Below, piece by piece: positions 1-5,379 of a stretch of DNA of 7,077 nucleotides (within the stretch, counting starts at the first letter, position 1; the number at the start of each line of letters is the position of its first letter). The stretch is from an uncultured Ruminococcus sp. (lineage in GTDB: Bacteria > Bacillota > Clostridia > Oscillospirales > Acutalibacteraceae), in contig CACWNZ010000166.1 in assembly GCA_902762335.1 (NCBI GenBank), positions 1 through 7,077 of the forward strand, given 5' to 3'. A program made the position numbers and the translations under genes. The notes under the pieces are model-generated. The model made no database searches and was not told the origin of the DNA. It saw nothing but the letters and a program-made list of their open reading frames with translations.

Positions 1-100
1 TGTAGTCGTTGTATCCGCTGAAGCTGTCGTCGGCAAAGCCGCTTCCGTAGGAATTATTGCTTCCGCCGCGCGCGCGGTCGTTATTATAGTTATTGTTCAT
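1..100 (-). CDS. N-terminal fragment of an unidentified Asn/Gly-rich protein
   Basis: The first 33 codons of a leftward gene are visible; the rest lies outside the window. The start is the ATG at 100-98, preceded by a good Shine-Dalgarno sequence (AAGGGAG on the minus strand, 115-109) and a promoter at 133-162. The visible protein begins MNNNYNNDRARGGSNNSYGSG and continues with Gly, Ser, Asp and Tyr. This is a low-complexity, hydrophilic, probably disordered leader with no signal peptide. Such N-termini precede membrane or surface domains in some Firmicutes proteins, but no domain is visible, so no function is assigned. The start is well supported; identity is unknown. Confidence 0.7.
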   Translation of the reverse strand, partial: MNNNYNNDRARGGSNNSYGSGFADDSFSGYNDY

Positions 101-132
101 GCTCTGACTCCCTTTTGTTTTTTCTTAATACT

Positions 133-162
133 ATCATATTTTGTCGTAAAAAGCAATATCAA
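133..162 (-). promoter_or_regulatory. Sigma-A-type promoter of the leftward gene at 1-100
   Basis: On the minus strand TTGATA (162-157, -35, 5/6 matches) and TATGAT (138-133, -10, 5/6 matches) are 18 bp apart. Transcription would start near 126, leaving a leader of about 26 nt before the ATG at 100. This promoter lies downstream of the 193-225 terminator, so the leftward gene does not need the promoter at 336-362. Confidence 0.6.
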
Positions 163-189
163 CGTAACGAACGGCTGAAATCACGCACC

Positions 190-328
190 AAAAGTAAAAG
201 AGCAGGCTAAGCCTGCTCTTTTACTAAAGGAATAAAAAGAAAAAAGGAAAAAGGAAAGAAAAGGAATAATCTTAAAATATCGGGGCTTTTTGGTTTCTGC
301 CCGTCTGTCGTCCGTCTGTCCTGCACTG
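190..328 (-). ncRNA. Candidate small non-coding RNA of about 140 nt
   Basis: A minus-strand promoter (362-334) would start transcription near 328, and a perfect hairpin (225-193) would end it near 190. Between them there is no ATG with a ribosome binding site. A GTG at 326-324 opens 39 codons ending in the terminator stem, but it sits almost at the predicted transcript end with no Shine-Dalgarno sequence and encodes Phe-rich low complexity. The RNA begins with two copies of GACAGACGG (320-312 and 309-301). It then has a possible GGGC/GCCC mini-hairpin, a long unstructured C/U tract (about 267-226), and the terminator. I do not recognise an Rfam family. An alternative is an attenuated leader for the gene at 1-100, although that gene has its own promoter. 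Confidence 0.45.
193..225 (-). terminator. Perfect 15-bp intrinsic terminator hairpin
   Basis: Arms 193-207 and 211-225 are exactly complementary around a three-base TAA loop (TTA on the minus strand). The core is AGCAGGC/GCCTGCT flanked by A and T runs, so either strand gives a GC-rich stem followed by CTTTTACT. On the minus strand the stem is followed by a further TTTTGG. It lies between two divergent genes, where neither needs a terminator. The only visible transcript it could end is the minus-strand one from the promoter at 334-362. Confidence 0.75.
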
Positions 329-333
329 ATAAT

Positions 334-362
334 ATACTATACCAAAACTATCCATTTGTCAA
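334..362 (-). promoter_or_regulatory. Sigma-A promoter with AT-rich upstream tract driving the candidate small RNA
   Basis: On the minus strand there is a consensus TTGACA at 362-357. A -10 follows, either TATAGT (341-336, 15-bp spacing) or TAGTAT (339-334, 17-bp spacing). Just upstream (363-395) the minus strand has runs of A and T resembling an UP element. A consensus -35 with such tracts suggests a strong promoter. The first ATG with a ribosome binding site on this strand is at 100, beyond a terminator and a second promoter. Confidence 0.6.
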
Positions 363-488
363 GATATTTTTATAAATTTTTTATAATATTTTTCAAGGAT
401 TTAACGGTTTTTTATGTATGAGTAGGGTTTTTTAAGGATATTTTAAGGATCTTTTCCAAAAAAACACGATAAAATGCGCAGTTTATAT

Positions 489-517
489 TTGACTTTGGAG
501 CAAAAAAGATTTATTAT
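489..517 (+). promoter_or_regulatory. Sigma-A promoter of the plus-strand operon
   Basis: TTGACT (489-494, 5/6) and TATTAT (512-517, 5/6) are 17 bp apart. Transcription would start near 524, giving a 5' leader of about 45 nt before the ATG at 569. No riboswitch-like structure is evident in that leader. Confidence 0.65.
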
Positions 518-568
518 ATAAATTGACGAAGCATAAGTACCGACGACGTTATCGCGTAAGGAGCCGAC

Positions 569-1375
569 ATGAAAACAGGTATCTCAACAGGCTGTCTTTA
601 TCCTATGCTGACCGAGCAGGCAATAGAAGCTCTGCTGTCGCTCGGCTATGACACCCTCGAAATATTCTTCAACTCATTCTCCGAGCTTGAACAGGACAAT
701 CTCGACAGGATCAGATATATGCTCGAAAAAAACGGCGCAGGTGTCGTGTCGATCCACCCCTTCACCTCGTCGTTCGAGTCCTTTCTGCTGTTTTCGGCTT
801 ACGAAAGAAGATTTCTTGACGGAGTCAATCTTTACGATATGTACTTCCGCGCGGCTCAGCGTCTCGGCGCCGATAAGATCATTCTTCACGGGCTGAATAC
901 CGACTACGCCCCCACTCTTTCGGACAGCGAATATTACAGAAGATTCGCCGTGCTTCAGGAGAGAGCGGGCAGATACGGCGTATCGGTGCTTCAGGAGAAC
1001 GTAAGCAGGTTCCGCAGCAGGGATCCCGCATTTATAAAAAGAATGGCGCAGGAGATACCGGATTCCGCCGCCTTCGTATGCGACGTAAAGCAGGCGGCAA
1101 GGATAGGCACCGACCCCGTGGAAATGGCGGCCGCAATGGGCGGCAGACTGCGCCACGTTCATATAAGCGACTATGACGAAAACGGCGTATGCGTTCTGCC
1201 GGGACAGGGCGTATTCGATACCGAGGGCTTTTTAAGAGCCCTGTATAGCTCGGGCTATGACGGGAATATCATGATAGAGGTATACCGCTTCAGCTATAAG
1301 GACGTCTCCGAGCTTTGCGCGGCAAGAGATCATCTTGAAGAGCTGATAGGCAAAATAACTGCACAGGGGGAATAA
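569..1375 (+). CDS. Sugar phosphate isomerase/epimerase-like TIM-barrel protein
   Basis: A 268-residue protein of the xylose-isomerase-like / AP endonuclease 2 TIM-barrel superfamily (sugar phosphate isomerases/epimerases and endonuclease IV relatives). The ATG has a strong Shine-Dalgarno sequence, AAGGAG (558-563), five bases upstream. Strand motifs appear in the expected order: LEIFF (30-34), SIHPF with H63, ILHG with H107, LQENV with E143, VCDVKQA with D172, HVHISD with H196/H198, and IMIEVY with E237. E143, D172, H198 and E237 fit the usual four metal ligands, so the site looks complete. No signal peptide or membrane segment is seen, so it should be cytoplasmic. Members act on many substrates (sugars, inosose, hydroxypyruvate), and nothing here fixes the reaction. 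It is the first gene of an operon with nrdR, whose start lies 2 bases after this stop. Confidence 0.85.
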   Translation: MKTGISTGCLYPMLTEQAIEALLSLGYDTLEIFFNSFSELEQDNLDRIRYMLEKNGAGVVSIHPFTSSFESFLLFSAYERRFLDGVNLYDMYFRAAQRLGADKIILHGLNTDYAPTLSDSEYYRRFAVLQERAGRYGVSVLQENVSRFRSRDPAFIKRMAQEIPDSAAFVCDVKQAARIGTDPVEMAAAMGGRLRHVHISDYDENGVCVLPGQGVFDTEGFLRALYSSGYDGNIMIEVYRFSYKDVSELCAARDHLEELIGKITAQGE

Positions 1376-1377
1376 CC

Positions 1378-1833
1378 ATGAAGTGTCCGTACTGCGGATG
1401 TGAGGAGAGCAAGGTGGTCGATTCAAGACCCACCGACGAGGGCGAAAGAATAAGGCGCCGCCGTGAGTGCTTTAACTGCGCCAAACGCTTTACCACCTAC
1501 GAGATAATAGAGACGACGCCCATAATGGTAATAAAGCGCGACAACACCCGTGAGCCCTATAACAGACAGAAGCTGACAAAGGGCATACTGCGCGCCTGCG
1601 AAAAGCGCCCGATCTCACTCGACGCGATAGACAGTATAGTCGACAAGGTAGAGGCGAAGATACAGAACACCCTTGACAGAGAGGTACCCTCAGAGCGCAT
1701 AGGCGAATACACCATGGAGGTGCTCAAGGACGTGGACGAGGTAGCCTACGTTCGCTTTGCCTGCGTTTACAGACAGTTTCAGGATATACACACCTTTATG
1801 GACGAGCTTAAGCGCCTTATAGAGGAAAAGTAA
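1378..1833 (+). CDS. nrdR: Transcriptional repressor NrdR
   Basis: NrdR is the nucleotide-sensing repressor of ribonucleotide reductase genes. The 151-residue length is typical. The N-terminus is a zinc ribbon with C3/C6 (CPYCG) and C31/C34 (CFNCAKRFTTYE), containing the conserved VVDSRPT segment and the basic run IRRRREC that contributes to DNA binding. Residues about 49-139 form the ATP-cone domain that binds ATP/dATP, starting VIKRDNTREPYNRQKL. The end, DELKRLIEEK, is also typical. Its GGGGGA Shine-Dalgarno sequence lies within the last codons of the upstream gene and the gap is 2 bp, so the two are probably translationally coupled. The regulated nrd genes are not in the window, and I could not recognise a NrdR box here. 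All zinc ligands are present, so it appears functional. Confidence 0.97.
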   Translation: MKCPYCGCEESKVVDSRPTDEGERIRRRRECFNCAKRFTTYEIIETTPIMVIKRDNTREPYNRQKLTKGILRACEKRPISLDAIDSIVDKVEAKIQNTLDREVPSERIGEYTMEVLKDVDEVAYVRFACVYRQFQDIHTFMDELKRLIEEK

Positions 1834-1851
1834 ACAAGGGAGGTCACGCGC

Positions 1852-2676
1852 ATGATCATAGACACCCACGTTCATATAGGCGGAATGCTCGACTTCAGCA
1901 TGACCGAGGAGGACGTGCTCTATGCAATGGAAACCTATGGGATAGATCACTGCATAGTTTCGAGCATAAACGCTACGGAATTTGACCATGAGCTGAAGCT
2001 CATACCCGCTAAGTATCAGCATTCGCAGCTTGAGTGCCTTAACGACGTAGTAAGCTTTGCAAAAAAGTATCCCTCAAGGATCTCTGCCGCCGTATGGGTA
2101 AAACCCTACGGAGAAAAGGCGGATTACGACCTGTACAAAGCGATAAACGACAACAGAAAATACATCAAGGCGATAAAGCTGCACCCCTATCACTCCAATA
2201 CGCCGTTTGACGGCAGAGATACCGACCAATTCATAGAGCTTGCGCAGCATTACGGTCTGCCCGTCGTTGTTCATACGGGCGGCTCCGATGCGGCTTCATG
2301 CGCAAGAGTGTATAATATGGCAAAGAGATTCCCTAAGACAAGATTCGTCATGGTACACATGGGGCTCGGCACGGACAACCGCGAGGCTACAGAGCTTATC
2401 GCTAAGCAGCCCAATCTTTACGGCGACACCACCTGGGTGCCGATAGAAAGCACGGTAAGACTCATAAAAACTGCGGGCGCCGAGAAGATAATGTTCGGCA
2501 GCGATATGCCCATAGACGGCAGGGATACCTATCTGCACAACCGCAGGGGCGACCGTTCGCTGTATCAGCAGTATTTCAACGAGCTGAAGGAGCTTATAAC
2601 CCCGCAGGAATACGACTGCCTGATGTATAAAAATGCCGCCGAATTTTTCGGGCTCGGCTTCATATCGGAAAGATAA
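1852..2676 (+). CDS. Metal-dependent amidohydrolase (amidohydrolase 2 family)
   Basis: A 274-residue TIM-barrel hydrolase/decarboxylase of the amidohydrolase 2 (ACMSD-like) family. The order of metal-site motifs is complete: DTHVH at the N-terminus (H6, H8), VVVHTGGSD with H141, FVMVHMG with H169, and IMFGSDMP with D218. IKLHPYH (108-114) adds K109/H111 near the site. The C-terminus NAAEFFGL (261-268) is a typical family ending. The ATG has a strong AAGGGAGG (1836-1843) eight bases upstream, and the gene starts 18 bp after nrdR, so it is the last operon gene. No signal peptide is seen. The substrate is unknown; such proteins are often called predicted TIM-barrel fold metal-dependent hydrolases. 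Pairing with the TIM-barrel protein at 569-1375 hints at one small-molecule pathway, but that is inference. Confidence 0.88.
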   Translation: MIIDTHVHIGGMLDFSMTEEDVLYAMETYGIDHCIVSSINATEFDHELKLIPAKYQHSQLECLNDVVSFAKKYPSRISAAVWVKPYGEKADYDLYKAINDNRKYIKAIKLHPYHSNTPFDGRDTDQFIELAQHYGLPVVVHTGGSDAASCARVYNMAKRFPKTRFVMVHMGLGTDNREATELIAKQPNLYGDTTWVPIESTVRLIKTAGAEKIMFGSDMPIDGRDTYLHNRRGDRSLYQQYFNELKELITPQEYDCLMYKNAAEFFGLGFISER

Positions 2677-2682
2677 CAAAGG

Positions 2683-2720
2683 GACTGCCGCACGGATCCG
2701 CGCGGCAGTCTTATTTTCTG
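2683..2720. terminator. Shared bidirectional terminator between convergent genes
   Basis: GACTGCCGC (2683-2691) and GCGGCAGTC (2702-2710) form a 9-bp GC-rich stem with a 10-base loop. On the plus strand it is followed by TTATTTTCTG and ends the operon 6 bases after the amidohydrolase stop. On the minus strand it directly follows the TAA of the cohesin-like gene (2713-2711) and leads into CCCTTTGTT. The T-run of one direction therefore contains the stop codon of the other gene. Confidence 0.8.
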
Positions 2721-3538
2721 TAATTACGGTATCTGTTGTTTCTCCCGTAATAATTTTTCTTCGGCGCAGAGCGTCTGCCTATAGCAAAAAAGACCAGCGC
2801 GACTATGACGATAACGATCGCCGTTCCCGCTGCGGCAAGAAAAACTATCTGTCCCCCGTCAGCGGGCTCGTTCTCCCGCTGTATATAGAAGGTATTGGCA
2901 GAGGGCTGCTCTGCCGCTTCGCTCTCGCCGCCCTTTGCCGAGCTTTGCTTGGACGGGGTCTTTGCTTCCGATGAGGTCCTGCTCCTCTGTGAAGAGGCTT
3001 TTGAAGCCGCGCTGCTCTGCTCCTTCGACGGCTGAACGGCGCTCCTTTCCGTCGTCCGATCCGTCACGCTCTCCCTGACCGATACGCTTATCACGGGCAG
3101 CTCCACGGGATAATACAGCTCCTCTCCGCCCGTTACGGCGCATGAGCCTAACGAAAAGCCGTAGTCGGCAGCTCCTGCCGTCCCGGGCGAAAAGCGGAAT
3201 TTCACGCTTAAAGCGGCGCGCGAGCCGCAAAGCGAGGCGACTATCCTGACAGAGCCGCCGCCGTCAAAGCTTTCAAACAGGTCGCCGCTCTCCCTGCCGA
3301 TAAGCTGCGCTCCCTCAAAGCTCAGCGCGGAAGGGTCATATATAAGCTCCGCCTCGCAGGCTCCTATTACCGAGCCGTTAGTTATAGTAAGCTCTATATC
3401 AAACGCCCTGCCCGGCTTTATATCTGCTGCCGACGAAAGAGTGCATACAGGCTCCGCTGCGTATGCGCGCAAACAAAAAACAAGGACGGCCGCCGTTATC
3501 ACCGCGATAACGGAAGCCGTCTTTTTCAACGATCTCAT
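2711..3538 (-). CDS. Membrane-anchored surface protein with a cohesin-like domain
   Basis: An exported single-pass protein of 275 residues from the ATG at 3538. A GTG two codons upstream (3544) is an alternative start; the only ribosome-binding sequence, a weak GGGA, does not decide between them. Order: basic n-region (RSLKK), hydrophobic core and cleavage near AYA/A (residue 27); a cohesin-like beta-sandwich (about 30-153) with signatures IKPGRAFDIELTI and ACEAELIYDPSALSFEGAQL; a Ser/Lys/Glu-rich linker (about 160-225); a transmembrane helix (about 229-252); and a short cytoplasmic tail rich in Arg, Asn and Tyr. There is no sortase motif, so anchoring is by the helix. Cohesins bind dockerins in cellulosomes, but similar sandwiches occur in unrelated surface proteins, so dockerin binding is only a possibility. 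It is monocistronic, with its own promoter and terminator. Confidence 0.8.
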   Translation of the reverse strand: MRSLKKTASVIAVITAAVLVFCLRAYAAEPVCTLSSAADIKPGRAFDIELTITNGSVIGACEAELIYDPSALSFEGAQLIGRESGDLFESFDGGGSVRIVASLCGSRAALSVKFRFSPGTAGAADYGFSLGSCAVTGGEELYYPVELPVISVSVRESVTDRTTERSAVQPSKEQSSAASKASSQRSRTSSEAKTPSKQSSAKGGESEAAEQPSANTFYIQRENEPADGGQIVFLAAAGTAIVIVIVALVFFAIGRRSAPKKNYYGRNNRYRNYRK

Positions 3539-3558
3539 AAGCACACCGTCCCGCTTTT

Positions 3559-3582
3559 TCTATGCCATGATTATAGCATAGA
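3559..3582 (-). promoter_or_regulatory. Extended -10 promoter overlapped by a dyad (candidate operator)
   Basis: On the minus strand TGCTATAAT is a perfect extended -10 (TATAAT at 3575-3570) for the cohesin-like gene. The -35 region (TTTTAT, 3598-3593) is poor, as is common with extended -10 elements. The arms TCTATGC (3559-3565) and GCATAGA (3576-3582) form a perfect inverted repeat with a 10-bp spacer centred on the -10, so a bound protein would block polymerase. The regulator is unknown. Confidence 0.55.
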
Positions 3583-3629
3583 TCATCGGGAAATAAAAGG
3601 TGTTTTTAATTTTTTTGCCCTTAAAGAGC

Positions 3630-4181
3630 TTAAGGCAGATAATTTATGGAGATATACTTCTCCGCAACGGTACCCTCGCTGTCCCTTACGAGCACGAGTA
3701 TCTTAAAAGCTCCCGCCTGTGACGAGGTATAGACTATATTCGACGAGGGCTTGTAGTCCCTGAGCAGCGTCCACTGAGATGATCCCGCCCTGCGGCAGAA
3801 GAAGGCGTATTCGTAGCCGCCCGAGCCGCCGTCGGCATTTCCTCTTATTATCGCCGAGGTACCCCTCTTCAGATCCTTCGACGAGGTCGTCGAGCTGTTC
3901 TTAAGCGGCTTTATCACCTTCAGCGTAAAGGTCCTTTTCTCTATCCGCGCCTCGGTGTCCTTAGCCTTTATCATCAGCTCGTATTCCTCTGCGCTCAGCG
4001 GCGTGAACGGCACCGCTGCGCTTGAGCTGTAGCTCTTTATCGTAGCCCAATCGCTCATGCTCTTCTTTCTGTAATAATAGGCGAACTGATATTTTCCCGA
4101 GCCGCCGCTTGCCGAGCCCTTGAGAAATACGGTCTGACCCGCTCTGATATTCTGCGCCGATATCGACGAGGTTTGAATCTC
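3630..4181 (-). pseudogene. Out-of-frame C-terminal part of the C39-like repeat peptidase
   Basis: This is the continuation of the peptidase gene at 3961-5217 in another frame. It opens after a TAA at 4184-4182 and ends at the TAA at 3632-3630. It encodes two triple-tyrosine-like repeats homologous to the last intact repeat of the upstream frame: KGSASGGSGKYQFAYYYRK, then RGNADGGSGGYEYAFFCRR, the latter ending VRDSEGTVAEKYISINYLP. An internal ATG at 4058 lies mid-repeat (SMSDW) without a convincing ribosome binding site, so independent translation is unlikely. From the aligned KY/GY to the RD/KD end, all three repeats are 46 residues long. The homology and conserved spacing show it was once one protein with the upstream part, about 547 residues from the TTG start if 56 nt are restored. 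No clear intrinsic terminator follows. Confidence 0.75.
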
Positions 4182-5217
4182 TTACCTTTATGAGTATCTC
4201 ATAGCTGCCCTCGGTGCGGGGTCTGAATGCGGCAGTCGTTTCGCCGCTGTAGCCGCCGAGCATTGTAAAGCCCTGTACGGTGGTCTTTCTGTAGTAATAG
4301 GCGTATTCGTATTTTCCTTCGCCGCCCGAAGCCTTGCCCTGAAGCGCCATTACGCTGCCCGTATCTACGGTTTTTGACGATACCGAGCTTTCATTGGTGA
4401 GCGGCTTTTTTACCCTGAGCTCCAAATGCCTGTTAGCCGAGCTGCCCTTCTCGTCCTCTGCGGGAAGCAGACTCCAATCCAAGCCAGCGGCAACGCAAGC
4501 AGCCTCATCCTCGTACATTAAGGAGATCGCTTGAGTGCCAAGCTTTGCTCCACCCACCTCGCAGAGCATCGAGAAGAGCGCGCTCTCGCCCGCATAAACG
4601 GCGGTTTTATTTAGCGACGAGGTGTTCCTGAGCTTTTCGGGAACAGGCTCGGTGAGCTGAACGTCGGGGCTTTCAACGTACCAATACGCCTCTATCCCGC
4701 CTACCGGAACTATAGCCCTGTCCGCAGTTACCCTGCCCGCCTCGACACAGTTTGCAGGGTCGCAGCAATAGAACACGCCGTCGGTATAGTCGGTAAGAAG
4801 TATCGCATGGGGATAGTCGTAATCGTATGCGACTATGCCCTCGGGGTGCTCCCTCAGCAGCGCGATGAGCTCCGCCTCGGCATTATATTGTATCCTTCCG
4901 TATGAAACGCTTATGCCCTTGTATGAATAGCTGTTATACATTCCTGCACCCCAACACCATATAGAAGGCTTTGCGCCGTATTCGGTAATGCTGCTCCAAT
5001 CGGAGTCGCCCCTCATAAGAGCTGTCCTTCTCAGCATCATCACGTTTGCGCACAGAGTACAGGTATCGCTCTCCTGCTGCTTGAGAAAGACCGACGGGTC
5101 GTTTATATCCTTAAGTGTCGCCGCCTCAGCCGAGGCGCCGGGCAGCATTGCCGCCCCGATGACCGCCGCCGCAAAAGCCGCCGCCGACACGATAAGCTTT
5201 ATGATTCCCTTTTTCAA
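3961..5217 (-). CDS. Secreted C39-like cysteine peptidase with a frameshifted repeat region
   Basis: The start is TTG at 5217, chosen because GGAGG (5229-5225) lies 7 bases upstream and a signal peptide begins there (MKKGIIKLIVS..., hydrophobic 5-24, cleavage near ASA/EAA, about 30-33). An open frame runs back to 5322 but has no ribosome binding site. The C39-like papain-fold domain (about 36-175) has Q47/Q48, C53 in DTCTLCANVMMLRR as probable nucleophile, H137 in YPHAILLTDY and D153 in CCDPAN; these fit the clostridial TCTLA...PHA...DP pattern. A degenerate repeat (about 185-263) and a full triple-tyrosine-like repeat (265-347, YEYAYYYRK) follow. After D347 the frame is lost, and about 70 residues are out of frame until the stop at 3961. 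The catalytic domain is intact, so a truncated enzyme could be secreted. The substrate is unknown. Confidence 0.75.
   Translation of the reverse strand: MKKGIIKLIVSAAAFAAAVIGAAMLPGASAEAATLKDINDPSVFLKQQESDTCTLCANVMMLRRTALMRGDSDWSSITEYGAKPSIWCWGAGMYNSYSYKGISVSYGRIQYNAEAELIALLREHPEGIVAYDYDYPHAILLTDYTDGVFYCCDPANCVEAGRVTADRAIVPVGGIEAYWYVESPDVQLTEPVPEKLRNTSSLNKTAVYAGESALFSMLCEVGGAKLGTQAISLMYEDEAACVAAGLDWSLLPAEDEKGSSANRHLELRVKKPLTNESSVSSKTVDTGSVMALQGKASGGEGKYEYAYYYRKTTVQGFTMLGGYSGETTAAFRPRTEGSYEILIKVRDSNLVDIGAEYQSGSDRISQGLGKRRLGKISVRLLLQKEEHERLGYDKELQLKRSGAVHAAERRGIRADDKG
4061..4326 (-). repeat. DNA-level similarity between adjacent domain repeats
   Basis: Positions 4061-4106 and 4281-4326 are near copies (ctttctgtaRtaataggcg followed by a shared atttcc and gccgcc context). 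They encode YQFAYYYRK and YEYAYYYRK. A more diverged third copy lies around 3801-3830. Equivalent bases are at 4301, 4081 and 3805, so the intervals are 220 and 276 nt. Such similarity allows slippage or recombination between units. Confidence 0.7.
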
Positions 5218-5251
5218 GATGATTCCTCCACTGTTCTTTAGTCCGTTATTG

Positions 5252-5280
5252 ATTTTACCCCGAATGGTTACGATTTGCAA
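5252..5280 (-). promoter_or_regulatory. Sigma-A-type promoter of the C39-like peptidase gene
   Basis: On the minus strand TTGCAA (5280-5275, 4/6) and TAAAAT (5257-5252, 5/6) are 17 bp apart. Transcription would start near 5245, giving a leader of about 28 nt that contains the GGAGG and ends at the TTG start. The promoter separates this gene from spoIIIAH, 162 bp upstream. No convincing terminator for the spoIIIA operon is visible in that gap, so read-through from the operon is possible. Confidence 0.55.
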
Positions 5281-5379
5281 GAAATTTATTACAACTTTGT
5301 TATTTTTCTGCCATAAGCACAATTATTTATTTTATCAGCCGATATTTATGTTTATGATCCCCTCAGAAATACCGCCGTT

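Noticed and set aside
208..326. GTG-initiated 39-codon minus-strand frame within the candidate small RNA
   Set aside because: No Shine-Dalgarno sequence, start at or near the predicted transcript end, Phe-rich low complexity caused by the pyrimidine tract, and the stop is inside the terminator loop. Kept only as a weak alternative in the findings.
316..345. NrdR-box-like AT-rich palindrome near the divergent promoters
   Set aside because: The bases around ATAATATACTATA do not fit the 16-bp NrdR box with its conserved ACA/TGT ends and are explained by the -10 region.
356..387. Plus-strand TTGTCA (356-361) with TATAAT (382-387) as a second promoter
   Set aside because: The spacing of 20 bp is too long, and the elements lie in an AT-rich tract where such matches arise easily.
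674..1162. Long minus-strand open frame (162 codons) opposite the TIM-barrel gene
   Set aside because: It lies wholly antisense to a gene with a complete set of family motifs, has no ribosome binding site, and encodes no recognisable domain.
1690..2022. Minus-strand open frame across the nrdR-amidohydrolase junction
   Set aside because: It overlaps two well-supported plus-strand genes and their ribosome binding site, so it is a shadow frame.
3617..3636. Hairpin GCCCTTAA...TTAAGGC at the end of the peptidase gene
   Set aside because: Short AT-rich stem with a bulge, and on the minus strand it is followed by A-rich sequence, not a T-run, so it is not a convincing terminator.
4160..4190. Programmed ribosomal frameshift in the peptidase gene
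   Set aside because: No slippery heptamer or downstream structure is evident, and simple slippage would not supply the missing 56 nt of linker.
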